Shown here piece by piece: positions 34,772 through 43,598 of a stretch of 64,000 nucleotides of DNA; the stretch's first letter is position 1; each line of letters starts with the position of its first letter. The stretch is from Balneolaceae bacterium (GTDB lineage Bacteria > Bacteroidota > Rhodothermia > Balneolales > Balneolaceae). The stretch covers positions 885,262 to 949,261 of the forward strand of contig JAEPQE010000001.1 of the NCBI GenBank assembly GCA_017640665.1. The letters are read 5' to 3'. Made by a program: the position numbers and the translations under genes. A model generated the notes under the pieces. That model saw only the letters and a list, made by a program, of their open reading frames with translations, had not been told where the DNA came from and ran no database searches.

Positions 34772-35470
34772 TTACGCACTTTTCTTGGAAAATGTATAAT
34801 GTGCCGCCCCATCCTTTTCAAACAAGTCTAACACTCCCGCGCTCACCAGGTTAACCAGAATCTTAGCTGCCGTATAGGTTGTAGTGTTGATCAGAATGGA
34901 GAATCGCTCTACTGTGATATCGCTATACTCGTTCAGGAATCTGAATAGCAGACGCTCCTTTTCTCCATACTCAAAGGTAACTCCTTCCTCAGAGCTTCCG
35001 TTTTTGAGCACCTCTTCTATTTCATCTGAGGCAAACACACTTTCATCTTCTCTACGGATGTAGACAATTCTGCTCTTCTTTCCTTTTACATAAATGGGTT
35101 TTTCTTCCGCTTCCGGGATATCCACCAGCAACACATCTATGCCATTGAAGCTGATTAATTCGATTGTAATCTCAGGCTCGGGTACGCAACAATCCTCTAC
35201 GGCCTGACTAATCCAGAACTCTTCCTCCATATAACTTTCAACGCCTACTATTTCGCCGTTGTCTGCAACACCGATTAACAATTTACCGCCTTTTGTATTG
35301 GCAAAGGCTGCAATCTCTTTTGCAAGTTTTTCAGGGGATGCCACTTTATATTTGAATTCCAGGAATGAGCTCTCTCCGGTTGCAATCAGGTTTTTCAGGT
35401 CCTGCTTCGTCATATCCGAAATCTCAACTGTTCCGGTATGCTGTAAATAGAATTCCATCTCGTCTTTCAT
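34772..35470 (-). CDS. AlbA_4 (Schlafen AAA_4-type) putative DNA-binding protein with winged helix
   Basis: 232 residues. AlbA_4 domain at ~25-135: ESSFLEFKYKVASPEKLAKEIAAFANTKGGKLLIGVADNGEIVGVE is the classic signature, including E-x-K and the NTKGG-x-L-x-I-G-V loop. RIVYIRREDESVFAS closes the domain. The C-terminal ~80 residues look like a winged helix (RFLNEYSDITVERFSILINTTTYTAAKILVNLVSAG). Such proteins are usually called transcriptional regulators or ATP-binding proteins, but characterised cases are few. It lies between gpsA (55 bp) and the A-type carrier gene (28 bp) on the same strand. Confidence 0.82.
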   Translation of the reverse strand: MKDEMEFYLQHTGTVEISDMTKQDLKNLIATGESSFLEFKYKVASPEKLAKEIAAFANTKGGKLLIGVADNGEIVGVESYMEEEFWISQAVEDCCVPEPEITIELISFNGIDVLLVDIPEAEEKPIYVKGKKSRIVYIRREDESVFASDEIEEVLKNGSSEEGVTFEYGEKERLLFRFLNEYSDITVERFSILINTTTYTAAKILVNLVSAGVLDLFEKDGAAHYTFSKKSA

Positions 35471-35525
35471 AGCGCATCAATATGATCAAAACGAACGATC
35501 AAACTACTTTTGATCCAACGTCTTT

Positions 35526-36536
35526 TTAGATGATAATTTCGTCTTTAGGGTCTCTGGTCATCAACGTATTCAACGCGTCTTTAGGGTCTTCGTTTTCAAA
35601 TAAAACCCGGTAAACCGCTTTGGTAATTGGCATATCAATTCCACTTTTAACCGCCCAATCGTATACAGATTTTGTAGTCTTAACGCCCTCAGCTACCATA
35701 TTCATACTTTTAATAATCTCCTCAAGTTTTTTACCCTGGCCGATTTGTTGACCTACATGGCGGTTCCGGCTGTGTTTGGACGTACAGGTTACAATCAAAT
35801 CTCCCATCCCTGTTAATCCTGAGAAGGTATCCGGGTGAGCTCCCATCACCGCTCCCATTCGTTTCATTTCATGCAATCCGCGGGTAATAAGTGCTGCTTT
35901 GGCATTATCTCCCAACTCTGCACCGTCGATAACTCCAGCAGCAATCGCCATGATGTTTTTTACAGATCCGCCAATTTCCACACCGATTACATCATTATTG
36001 ATATAAACCCTGAACATTGGAGTCAAGAACGTTTCCTGGATAGTTCGGGCAGTCCGAGTTGAATAAGCCGCAGCTACAACCGTGGTTGGTTTCAGGGTAG
36101 CGACTTCCTCAGCATGACTAGGACCATACAACACCCCTATATTATCTTCATAAGTAACTCCTTCCATCACTTCGACTAAAATCTGAGACATCGTTTTGAA
36201 AGTGTCGTTTTCAATCCCTTTGGAAACGGTAACAAGAATCTCATGTCCATCGAGACAAGGCTTGATCTTAGCCGCTATTTCTCTGAGAGTGTGTGATGGT
36301 GTTGCAAAAACCACTATATCCTGAGACCGCAAACATTGCTCTAAATCATTATAAGCTTTTATGCTTTCGGGTAGCTTCAGCCCTGCAAGATAGGCTGGAT
36401 TCCGATGCTCATTGTTAATAGTATCTACAACATTTTCTTCTCTTGCCCAGATTTGAACATTATTTCCGGCGGTGTCCAGAACTGTTGCGAGTGCCGTACC
36501 AAAGCTTCCCGCTCCGACAATAGTTACATTTCTCAT
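35526..36536 (-). CDS. gpsA: Glycerol-3-phosphate dehydrogenase [NAD(P)+]
   Basis: 336 residues. N-terminal cofactor motif VGAGSFGTALA, then VFATPSHTLRE, VSKGIE, LYGPSHAEEV, the catalytic Lys in GGSVKNIMAIAAGVIDG, and GLTGMGDLIVTCTSKHSRNRHVG, all typical. It reduces dihydroxyacetone phosphate to sn-glycerol-3-phosphate for phospholipid synthesis. Its ATG overlaps the plsY stop (ATGA, 4 bp), coupling the maker of glycerol-3-phosphate to the enzyme that acylates it. Confidence 0.97.
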   Translation of the reverse strand: MRNVTIVGAGSFGTALATVLDTAGNNVQIWAREENVVDTINNEHRNPAYLAGLKLPESIKAYNDLEQCLRSQDIVVFATPSHTLREIAAKIKPCLDGHEILVTVSKGIENDTFKTMSQILVEVMEGVTYEDNIGVLYGPSHAEEVATLKPTTVVAAAYSTRTARTIQETFLTPMFRVYINNDVIGVEIGGSVKNIMAIAAGVIDGAELGDNAKAALITRGLHEMKRMGAVMGAHPDTFSGLTGMGDLIVTCTSKHSRNRHVGQQIGQGKKLEEIIKSMNMVAEGVKTTKSVYDWAVKSGIDMPITKAVYRVLFENEDPKDALNTLMTRDPKDEIII

Positions 36537-37246
36537 ACCTCTGCTCCTGCCGTTGCTGGTTGTTCTTCTTCGCTCTCCTTTTTGTTACCCGAACCTACCT
36601 TACTTTCTGTTCCATCTTTTAAACGCTGGATGTTCGACTTGTGCCTGTAAATTATTCCTGATGCAACCAACACACTAAAGATTATTATGCTCCCGTCTAC
36701 ATCAATTCCCAATCCGTATTTCATAATCAACAAGGTAATTGGGTAGAAAAAAGAGCTTAACATCGACGCCAGTGAAACATACTTAGTAACCAAAATTACA
36801 ATTACAAAAATTGCTGCTGAAATTGAGATCGATATTGGCTCAACCCCAAACAACATCCCACAAGCTGTTGCAGCCCCTTTACCACCCTTGAAGTTTGCAA
36901 ATACCGGGAACATGTGTCCTATTACAGCAAATAAACCGCATGATATTTTAAGAAATGCTTCCACATCCCACAAAGGAGGAGCAAGTGGTCCGTTAAAGGG
37001 AGCATCAATAAGGGTGAATGCGAGAGCACTTAACCAAAAAGAAGGGACAAAACCCTTCATAAAATCCATCACAAAAACGGTTATTCCGAATGGAACTCCA
37101 AGCACTCTGAATGTATTTGTGGTTCCTGCATTCCCGCTGCCATGCTCTCTTACATCAACTCCCTTAAAGATTTTGCCCACCCAAATGGCTGAAGGGATGG
37201 AACCCATCAGGTAGCTGATAAATAATACCGTTACTGTAGAGAGCAT
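36533..37246 (-). CDS. plsY: Glycerol-3-phosphate acyltransferase PlsY
   Basis: 237 residues with five to six membrane helices. The three PlsY motifs are present: SYLMGSIPSAIWVGK (motif 1), HGSGNAGTTNTFRVLG (motif 2, S/GGSGNxGATN-type) and HMFPVFANFKGGKGAAT (motif 3). It transfers the acyl group from acyl-phosphate to glycerol-3-phosphate, the first step of phosphatidic acid synthesis in the inner membrane. The ~30-residue hydrophilic C-terminal tail (GTESKVGSGNKKESEEEQP) is longer than usual. It overlaps gpsA by 4 bp and lies 48 bp after lipA. Confidence 0.95.
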   Translation of the reverse strand: MLSTVTVLFISYLMGSIPSAIWVGKIFKGVDVREHGSGNAGTTNTFRVLGVPFGITVFVMDFMKGFVPSFWLSALAFTLIDAPFNGPLAPPLWDVEAFLKISCGLFAVIGHMFPVFANFKGGKGAATACGMLFGVEPISISISAAIFVIVILVTKYVSLASMLSSFFYPITLLIMKYGLGIDVDGSIIIFSVLVASGIIYRHKSNIQRLKDGTESKVGSGNKKESEEEQPATAGAEV

Positions 37247-37294
37247 TTCCTAAAATTTTAACCTAAGATACTATCCCGAGGTCAGGAAAAAAAT

Positions 37295-38170
37295 TTAAAC
37301 GTGTCGTTCCGCATGATATGATGAACGAACGAGTGGCCCGCTTTCTACATGACCAATTCCTAACTTCTCGCCTATCTCTTTGTATTCCGCAAACTGATCC
37401 GGGTGTACCCAATCCATCACAGGGTGATGCATTTTTGTAGGTTGCATATATTGACCAATCGTCAATACATCCACGCTATGATCCACACAATCCTGCATCA
37501 ATTCGATTACTTCCTCGCGTGTTTCGCCCAAACCAACCATGATTCCAGTTTTTGACCTGATGCCCGCATCTTTGGTTCGCTGGAGCAGATCCAAAGAGCG
37601 CTGATATTTAGCCTGAGGCCTCACTCGTCGATACAATCTTGGAACTGTTTCCAGATTATGACTTAACACATCGGGAGGGGTATCCAATACAATTTGGAGT
37701 GTTTCCCAATCTCCTCTGAAATCCGGAATGAGTGACTCAATCGTTACCCCGTCAATCATCTTACGAAGCTCAACATGCGTAGCTGCAAATATCGGAGCAC
37801 CACCGTCTTTTCTGTCATCTCTGTTGATGGAGGTTAGTACAACGTGTTTCAATTTCATTTTACTGGCAGCATCCGCAACACGCGCCGGTTCGTCCCAATC
37901 CAGATCGGCTGGAGGCCGGCCCGTTTTAACTGCACAGAAAGCACACGATCGCGTGCATACATCACCCAATAGCATAAAGGTGGCTGTTCCCGCGCCCCAG
38001 CATTCGCCCATATTCGGGCAGCGTGCTTCAGCACAAACGGTATTTAACTTATGTTCATTGATGGTATCTAATACCTCTTTGAACTTCTCTCCTGACGGAA
38101 GTTTCACCCTAAGCCATTCCGGGCGTCTCTTTGTTGATTTCTTTTCTACTATCTGTAGTTCTTTGATCAT
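37295..38170 (-). CDS. lipA: Lipoyl synthase
   Basis: 291 residues. The auxiliary cluster motif CAEARCPNMGEC (C-x4-C-x5-C) and the radical SAM cluster motif CTRSCAFC (CxxxCxxC) are both intact. Further signatures: VVLTSINRDDRKDGGA, LIPDFRGD, DVLSHNLETV, GIMVGLGET, and the C-terminal SGPLVRSSYHA with the serine that ligates the auxiliary cluster. It inserts two sulfur atoms into protein-bound octanoyl groups. It is downstream of lipB (148 bp, containing a repeat) and of lpdA, whose partner complexes need lipoate. Confidence 0.97.
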   Translation of the reverse strand: MIKELQIVEKKSTKRRPEWLRVKLPSGEKFKEVLDTINEHKLNTVCAEARCPNMGECWGAGTATFMLLGDVCTRSCAFCAVKTGRPPADLDWDEPARVADAASKMKLKHVVLTSINRDDRKDGGAPIFAATHVELRKMIDGVTIESLIPDFRGDWETLQIVLDTPPDVLSHNLETVPRLYRRVRPQAKYQRSLDLLQRTKDAGIRSKTGIMVGLGETREEVIELMQDCVDHSVDVLTIGQYMQPTKMHHPVMDWVHPDQFAEYKEIGEKLGIGHVESGPLVRSSYHAERHV

Positions 38171-38188
38171 TGCTCAATATTATAAGTT

Positions 38189-38288
38189 GTCATCCCGAGC
38201 TTGTCGAGGGATCTCAAATACCGAACCACATGTGAATGATTCAATATTTGAGATTCTTCGGTTCCGCTAACGCCTCACTCAGAATGAC
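38189..38288. repeat. Intergenic palindromic element, GTCATCC family (full copy)
   Basis: Outer arms GTCAT (38189-38193) and ATGAC (38284-38288). Inner arms GGATCTCAAATA (38209-38220) and TATTTGAGATT (38245-38255). The first arm also carries the small hairpin CCCGAGCTTGTCGAGGG. It sits between lipB and lipA. Confidence 0.75.
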
Positions 38289-38318
38289 AAAAATTGGGTG
38301 AAGCGAAGCCTCTAAAAG

Positions 38319-39047
38319 TTACAAAAAATTCTTCTCTAGTTCTTTCTGTCCACCCTTGTCTTCGAGGTGGGCATCAAAAACATCCTGAAAGTGAAAAACG
38401 ATCCTTTCCTTCACTTCTTTTATGTCTATTTGTTTTCCTATCAACTTCTCTAAACTTGTCACTGCTTTATCATCAATTCCACAAGGAACGATATGCCCGA
38501 AATAGGAAAGATCTGAATTTACATTGAAGGCAAACCCGTGCATCGTTACCCAGCGTGAGCAACGAATACCCATTGCGGCGATCTTTTCTTCGCCAATCCA
38601 CACACCTGTAAGTCCATCAATTCTTCCTGCTTCAAAACCATAATCGGCACAGACTTTTATAATTACCTCTTCAAGGTAGCGTAGGTATTTGTGGATGTCG
38701 GTAAAATGTCGATCCAGGTCCAGAATCGGGTATCCTACAATTTGACCCGGGCCGTGATAAGTGATGTCGCCACCACGGTCTATCTTTACAAATTCAGCCT
38801 CCAGTTTGAGCAGCTCCGCCATCGAACGAAGCATATTCTCTTCTGCACCGCTCTTACCAAGGGTGTACACATGTGGATGCTCTACGAAAAGAAAGGCATC
38901 GTTTTTACGAATTCCTGAAAACTCACCTTTCTGTTCAGCGCGTTTTTCATCAATGATACTTTGCTGCACCTTATGTTGAAGCTCCCACGTTGGTTTATAG
39001 GAGGCTTTACCGAGATCGTAGAGTTCTATGTTTTTTTGTGAGCTCAA
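38319..39047 (-). CDS. lipB: Lipoyl(octanoyl) transferase
   Basis: 242 residues. Signatures: FLFVEHPHVYTLGKSG, the RGGDITYHGPGQIVGYPILDL block, GLTGVWIGEEKIAAMGIRCSRWVTMHGFAFNVNSDLSYFGHIVPCGI with catalytic Lys and Cys (IRCSRWVTMHG Lys in EEKIAAMG; PCGI). It moves octanoyl from acyl carrier protein to lipoyl domains. The start is TTG at 39047, with an in-frame TAA immediately upstream and no ATG near. It lies 274 bp after lpdA, separated by two repeat elements and a terminator, so it may have its own promoter. Confidence 0.95.
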   Translation of the reverse strand: MSSQKNIELYDLGKASYKPTWELQHKVQQSIIDEKRAEQKGEFSGIRKNDAFLFVEHPHVYTLGKSGAEENMLRSMAELLKLEAEFVKIDRGGDITYHGPGQIVGYPILDLDRHFTDIHKYLRYLEEVIIKVCADYGFEAGRIDGLTGVWIGEEKIAAMGIRCSRWVTMHGFAFNVNSDLSYFGHIVPCGIDDKAVTSLEKLIGKQIDIKEVKERIVFHFQDVFDAHLEDKGGQKELEKNFL

Positions 39048-39061
39048 TTATGTATTCGACT

Positions 39062-39150
39062 GTCATCCGGAGGATACTTCCCTTGGATCTGCACAAATTA
39101 CTATAAGCAAATTAAAGCTGTGCAGATTCTTCGCTTTCTCTCAGAATGAC
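39062..39150. repeat. Intergenic palindromic element, GTCATCC family (full copy)
   Basis: Outer arms GTCAT (39062-39066) and ATGAC (39146-39150). Inner arms GGATCTGCAC (39085-39094) and GTGCAGAT (39120-39127). It lies between lpdA and lipB and has the same plan as the copy at 38189-38288 with a different inner stem, so the pairing is conserved more than the sequence. Confidence 0.75.
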
Positions 39151-39179
39151 TCCATTATTTTTTGTTATTGCCTTAAGAC

Positions 39180-39206
39180 AAAAATGGCCCCCTTATTGGG
39201 AGCCAT
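39180..39206 (-). terminator. Rho-independent terminator downstream of lpdA
   Basis: Stem ATGGC(C)CCC / GGG(A)GCCAT (39184-39206) with loop TTATT, followed on the minus strand by TTTTTG. On the plus strand it is followed by TTTTTTTA (39210-39217), so it could act in both directions. Confidence 0.75.
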
Positions 39207-39220
39207 ATATTTTTTTATTT

Positions 39221-39309
39221 GCCATTTCGAGTGAAACGAGAAATCTAAGAATTGCCTTAACTAAGCTCCTTAGGTTTCTCACCCGGTAAATCAGGGTTCG
39301 AAATGACAA
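39221..39309. repeat. Intergenic palindromic element, CATTTCGA/GAAATCT family
   Basis: Outer arms TTGCCATTTCGA and TTCGAAATGACAA. Inner arms AGAAATCTAAG (39239-39249) and CTTAGGTTTCT (39269-39279). It follows the lpdA stop codon by about 12 bp. Confidence 0.7.
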
Positions 39310-39320
39310 AACACTGTACT

Positions 39321-40739
39321 TTATTTCTTAACCGGAGTTCCCAAGTGAACCCCTTCGTTATATGCCTCAGCAACAGCTTCCATCACTGCTTCAGAAAGCG
39401 TTGGATGTGGATGAACCGCGCTTATGATTTCGTGTCCGGTTGTTTCCAGGTCACGGGCTACAACTGCTTCCGCGATCATTTCAGTAACACCAAAACCTAT
39501 CATGTGGCAACCGAGCCATTCGCCGTACTTTGCGTCAAACACTACTTTAACAAAACCTTCTTCATGACCAAGTGCTGTCGCTTTTCCGCTCGCTGATAGC
39601 GGGAATTTCCCAACTTTGATGTCGTAGCCTTCTTCTTTAGCTGCTTCTTCGGTTAGCCCAACAGAAGCAATCTGAGGCTCACAATACGTACATCCGGGAA
39701 TATTGCTGTAGTTAATTGGCTTTGGACTCATTCCTGCCAATTGCTCCGCTAAAACAACCGCTTCATGAGAGGCTTTATGTGCCAACCATGGAGCTCCAAT
39801 GATATCACCAATAGCATAGATTCCATCAACTCCGGTAGAATAGTCTGAGCGGTCAACCACAATGGCTCCTCTTTCTAGTTTTACACCTATTTCTTCCAGG
39901 CCAAGTCCTTCCACATTCCCGGTTACTCCAACCGCTGAAAGTACAACATCGGCTTCGATTTTCTCTTCACCTTTCTTTGTTTTTACTGTGACTTCAACAC
40001 CTTTTCCTTTTTTGGAAACTTTCTCGACAGTGCTTTCTGTAAGGATGTTGATTCCTTTTTTCTTGTAGAGTTTTCCAAGTTCGCGACCAACATCTTTGTC
40101 TTCTACGGGAACTAGTGTTTTCTGAAGCTCTACAATCGTTACTTCGGTTCCAATAGTGTTGTAAAAATAGGCAAACTCAACCCCAATGGCTCCGGCTCCT
40201 ACAATCACCATTTTCTTAGGTTGCTTTTCCATCGTCATCGCCTTTTCAGAATCGATGATCATTTCGCCATCAATTTCTAATCCCGGTAGCTGACGAGGTC
40301 TTGCACCGGTCGCGATAATAAAATGCTTCGCCTTGATGCTCTCGGTTTCTTTACCATTTTCATCACTAACAACTACTTCTGTTTTTGATTTGAACGAGCC
40401 GGTTCCCATGAACACGTCAATCTTGTTCGCCTTCATCAGGAACTGAACACCTTTACTCATCTTATTAGCAACGCCACGGCTTCGCTTCACGATCCCATCA
40501 AAGTCAGCGGATACATCTTTTACCGTGATACCATAATCATCCGCATGTTGGATAGATTCCAATACTTCTGCAGAACGGAGTAACGCTTTTGTTGGGATAC
40601 ATCCAATATTGAGACAAACTCCGCCTAAATGTCTTTTCTCTACAATTGCCGTTTTAAATCCCAGTTGTGATGCGCGGATTGCAGCTACATATCCTCCCGG
40701 GCCAGACCCGATTACGCATACATCAAATTCTTTTGCCAT
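39321..40739 (-). CDS. lpdA: Dihydrolipoyl dehydrogenase (E3)
   Basis: 472 residues. FAD motif VIGSGPGGYVAAIRASQLG, redox-active disulfide in GGVCLNIGCIPTKALL, NAD motif IVGAGAIGVEFAYFYNTIGTEV, YAIGDIIGAPWLAHKASHE, and the C-terminal His-Glu dyad in HPHPTLSEAV. It reoxidises dihydrolipoamide in pyruvate and 2-oxoglutarate dehydrogenase and related complexes. No E1 or E2 gene is adjacent in this window. It heads a minus-strand series with lipB and lipA, a neat grouping of lipoate use and synthesis. Confidence 0.97.
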   Translation of the reverse strand: MAKEFDVCVIGSGPGGYVAAIRASQLGFKTAIVEKRHLGGVCLNIGCIPTKALLRSAEVLESIQHADDYGITVKDVSADFDGIVKRSRGVANKMSKGVQFLMKANKIDVFMGTGSFKSKTEVVVSDENGKETESIKAKHFIIATGARPRQLPGLEIDGEMIIDSEKAMTMEKQPKKMVIVGAGAIGVEFAYFYNTIGTEVTIVELQKTLVPVEDKDVGRELGKLYKKKGINILTESTVEKVSKKGKGVEVTVKTKKGEEKIEADVVLSAVGVTGNVEGLGLEEIGVKLERGAIVVDRSDYSTGVDGIYAIGDIIGAPWLAHKASHEAVVLAEQLAGMSPKPINYSNIPGCTYCEPQIASVGLTEEAAKEEGYDIKVGKFPLSASGKATALGHEEGFVKVVFDAKYGEWLGCHMIGFGVTEMIAEAVVARDLETTGHEIISAVHPHPTLSEAVMEAVAEAYNEGVHLGTPVKK

Positions 40740-40949
40740 GATTTCCTTTTGATAATAGTTTCGGTGTTTTCCTCAAAATCAGCGCCACAAAAGCACTAAC
40801 TCACAAAAAATGAAAACACTAATTCGTGCTTTCTTGTTTCCGTGGCAAATTTTTTCTCTGAGCCTCAAAACAGGATGTGAGGCAAATTGCCAAGGCTTGT
40901 TAAGGTAAGGGTTTTGGGAATTAAGTTCGAGTTTTGCTCAACCCTAAAC

Positions 40950-42539
40950 TTAGCTTTCTTCTTCTTTCAGAAATATTATATCCTCAATATTTCTTTCTTC
41001 TAGAATTTTTCTACTGAAGTCTTCAATACTTTTTAATTTTCTTTTCTTTTCTTCCTCAGTAGACAGGGTTATGTCATCGTACAGTTTTAATGTTTTAGAT
41101 ACTTCACTTGATTCTAAGCTATAATAATATCTTCCGCCTTCTTCATAACCTTTCTCTTCTATTTTACCTATTATGTTTAATCCTTGAAACAAGTTAAACT
41201 GATTAAATATTAACTGAAAAGGGATTATTAAACCGACAACTTTGCCTTGTAATTTTTTGTTGGTCCAGAAACTAGTTTTTATTCTTATGTCATCTCCGTC
41301 AATTAGTTTTTTTATAATATCATATCTTAACTCTTGTTTAATCAATTCATCCGTTTTTGCTGAAAAAGATGGTATTTCAAAATAGTCCCCAACTTTAATT
41401 GAATTATATATCGCCTCTCCATTTTTCAGGATCATACCCTTTTCAGGAAAATTAATCTCTGGTTTAAAACTAATTACACGTTTTTCTTTAAAGAAAACAT
41501 TCGCAGTTAAACTAACCCCTCTACTTTCGGCTGTTGCAATATGGAAAAGAAACTTAGAGATATTTCTCATTTTGTTAATGTCTATAAGGTCTTGGGGATT
41601 TGGTAATGTCATATCAACTTTAAGTTGATCATCTTTAAAGTTTGCTAAAAAAGATAAATACTCATCTTTCATTAGAAACTTAAATTGCTCCTTTTTTAAA
41701 TCCTTGACACCTGACGGAAGGAAAATATCAAGTTTCAAATTTCCAATGTCCTTTAAATCATCACTAATTAATTCGATTCTAGCCTTAGAGTTCGGTTTGA
41801 CCTCCACTTTTAGTGTTCCTGGTCCTAAATCAACGTAATTAGAATAAGTACCAAATCTCTTCCTTCTTTTTTTTGACTCAATAGCTTTAAGCTCCGCTGA
41901 GAGCCCCAAACTCAAATCTACTAACTCCTCGACTGGATCCCTTCCACTCTTTGAAAGAATAGTCACCAACAATTCTTCTTTTTCAACTCCTACTTTTTTG
42001 ACTAGTTCTGCTTTTCTATGTGAATAGTTAAACATTCCACCTTTCAAATATTTTTCTATCTCTGATTTTACTGATTCTCCATCGTTTGATGATAAAAGAT
42101 CTGATTCTCTTCTTGGGTAAGACATTTCATTTTTTAGTAATATCGTTTGCCCTTCTTTTATTCCCCTAAGTCTTTTTAATCCCTTAATAATTAACTCTTC
42201 TCCAACATGAATTAAGTAAACTTTTTCAGGTTTTTTCTTTCCATTAAATTCCATTCTTACAATAAAAAAAGGAGATGCGTCATTAATCATCTTTTCCCAA
42301 TTCCTTAATGATATCCCTTTATTACTCTTTGAATCGTCAGAAGATTTAATTTGGACAAAACATTTATAACGAGCTTTTTTTTCGTCGTAGGTTTTGTCTT
42401 GTGACAAAGGCGGGTCAAATTCTATTACAAAATCCCAGCCTTGTTTATCATTTAGTGGCGGATTACATGTAAGCCCTTCCTCAGAACACCAGGTCTTGAA
42501 TTGATCTTGTCCTAATTCCCCTAAATCTCTTTCACTCAT
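40950..42539 (-). CDS. Protein with N-terminal PD-(D/E)XK nuclease-like (DUF4365-like) domain, unknown C-terminus
   Basis: 529 residues. The first ~105 residues have the restriction-endonuclease-like order of residues: Glu in LGELGQDQF, Asp in GWDFVIEFD, then Gln-x-Lys in CFVQIKSSDD, as in DUF4365 and related nucleases. The remaining ~420 residues have no motif I know. They are rich in Lys, Ile, Leu and Phe, with beta-like stretches and a helical Glu/Lys-rich tail. The gene is strongly AT-rich: three 60-base lines counted by hand gave 33, 22 and 27 % G+C against 45 % for one lpdA line. It stands alone between lpdA and a divergent cyclase gene. Horizontal acquisition and a role in DNA defence are inferred. 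Confidence 0.65.
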   Translation of the reverse strand: MSERDLGELGQDQFKTWCSEEGLTCNPPLNDKQGWDFVIEFDPPLSQDKTYDEKKARYKCFVQIKSSDDSKSNKGISLRNWEKMINDASPFFIVRMEFNGKKKPEKVYLIHVGEELIIKGLKRLRGIKEGQTILLKNEMSYPRRESDLLSSNDGESVKSEIEKYLKGGMFNYSHRKAELVKKVGVEKEELLVTILSKSGRDPVEELVDLSLGLSAELKAIESKKRRKRFGTYSNYVDLGPGTLKVEVKPNSKARIELISDDLKDIGNLKLDIFLPSGVKDLKKEQFKFLMKDEYLSFLANFKDDQLKVDMTLPNPQDLIDINKMRNISKFLFHIATAESRGVSLTANVFFKEKRVISFKPEINFPEKGMILKNGEAIYNSIKVGDYFEIPSFSAKTDELIKQELRYDIIKKLIDGDDIRIKTSFWTNKKLQGKVVGLIIPFQLIFNQFNLFQGLNIIGKIEEKGYEEGGRYYYSLESSEVSKTLKLYDDITLSTEEEKKRKLKSIEDFSRKILEERNIEDIIFLKEEES

Positions 42540-42633
42540 TCTATATTGTTTTTATTAAATCTATTGAAAACATTTTTTCTTTCCTTACAAAAAATTTCTA
42601 TCACTATATTCCGGTTCACTAATTTACCGGATT

Positions 42634-43425
42634 ATGAATGCTTTTAAATTCCTTCTTATCATACTTTTACTCACGTACTGCACTCCAATCGAAAAACACG
42701 CCTTCGAAGATGGGGTCTGGGTTGATCTGACGCACGATTATAGTTATGAAACCCTGTATTGGCCTACCTCGGATACCTGGATAATGGATACCGTTTTTGT
42801 AGGTCAGACTGACGGCGGTTATTACTATGAAGCCTTCAAGTTTAGCACGGCAGAACATGGAGGCACTCATCTTGATGCTCCCATTCATTTTTCGGAAGGT
42901 AAGCAGACGGTAGATGAGTTAAGCATAGATCAGCTTTCCGGATATGCAATTGTGATTGATGTATCTGGTCAGGTTGAGGAGAACCGTGACTACCAAATCC
43001 TCCCTGAGGATATAAAAGCCTGGGAAGTTGAACATGGCTCAATACCGGATGGCAGTATTTTATTATTTCATACCGGACTTGGCACTCTCTGGCCCGATGC
43101 AGAGTTGTACCTCGGCACAACCTTGCGCGGGGCTGAAGGAGTCGCAAACCTGAGTTTCCCAGGAATCCATCCTGATGCAGCCCGATGGCTGGTTGAAAAC
43201 CGTTCCATAAAAGCGGTGGGCTTAGATACCCCAAGTCTTGATTATGGAAAATCCACCGAGTATATGACACACCGGATTTTATTTGAAAAGAATATTCCGG
43301 GTTTTGAAAATGTTGCGAATCTGGATCGACTTCCAACTGTAGGGGCTTATGTAATGGCTTTACCGATGAAGATTAAAGACGGAAGCGGTGCCCCATTGAG
43401 AATTGTGGCGAATATTCCGAAGTAA
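42634..43425 (+). CDS. Cyclase family (kynurenine formamidase-like) lipoprotein
   Basis: 263 residues. Lipoprotein signal MNAFKFLLIILLLTYC. The metal-binding motif HGGTHLDAPIHF (HxGTHxDxPxH) is intact, followed by LLFHTGLG, the GIHPDAARWLVE segment and AVGLDTPSLDYG, all typical of the cyclase/KynB family (PF04199). Cytoplasmic members hydrolyse N-formylkynurenine or isatin. A lipidated periplasmic version has unknown substrate. A palindromic repeat and then the MltB-like gene follow on the same strand (173 bp). Confidence 0.88.
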   Translation: MNAFKFLLIILLLTYCTPIEKHAFEDGVWVDLTHDYSYETLYWPTSDTWIMDTVFVGQTDGGYYYEAFKFSTAEHGGTHLDAPIHFSEGKQTVDELSIDQLSGYAIVIDVSGQVEENRDYQILPEDIKAWEVEHGSIPDGSILLFHTGLGTLWPDAELYLGTTLRGAEGVANLSFPGIHPDAARWLVENRSIKAVGLDTPSLDYGKSTEYMTHRILFEKNIPGFENVANLDRLPTVGAYVMALPMKIKDGSGAPLRIVANIPK

Positions 43426-43437
43426 CTAAACGTTAAT

Positions 43438-43530
43438 TTGTCATTTCGAATCCTGATTTATCAGGTGAGAAATCTAATGACCGTCTTAAAAGCACTCTTT
43501 AGATTTCTAGCTCTGCTCGAAATGGCAAAA
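43438..43530. repeat. Intergenic palindromic element, CATTTCGA/GAAATCT family
   Basis: Outer arms TTTGTCATTTCGA and TCGAAATGGCAAA. Inner arms GAGAAATCTAA and TTTAGATTTCT. It starts 12 bp after the cyclase stop codon. Same plan as the copy at 39221-39309. Confidence 0.75.
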
Positions 43531-43598
43531 TATTCTTTTCCACTTAAATCAGATTTCTTATACATTACCGCATCATCTACAATCAAGAGCAGATAACT

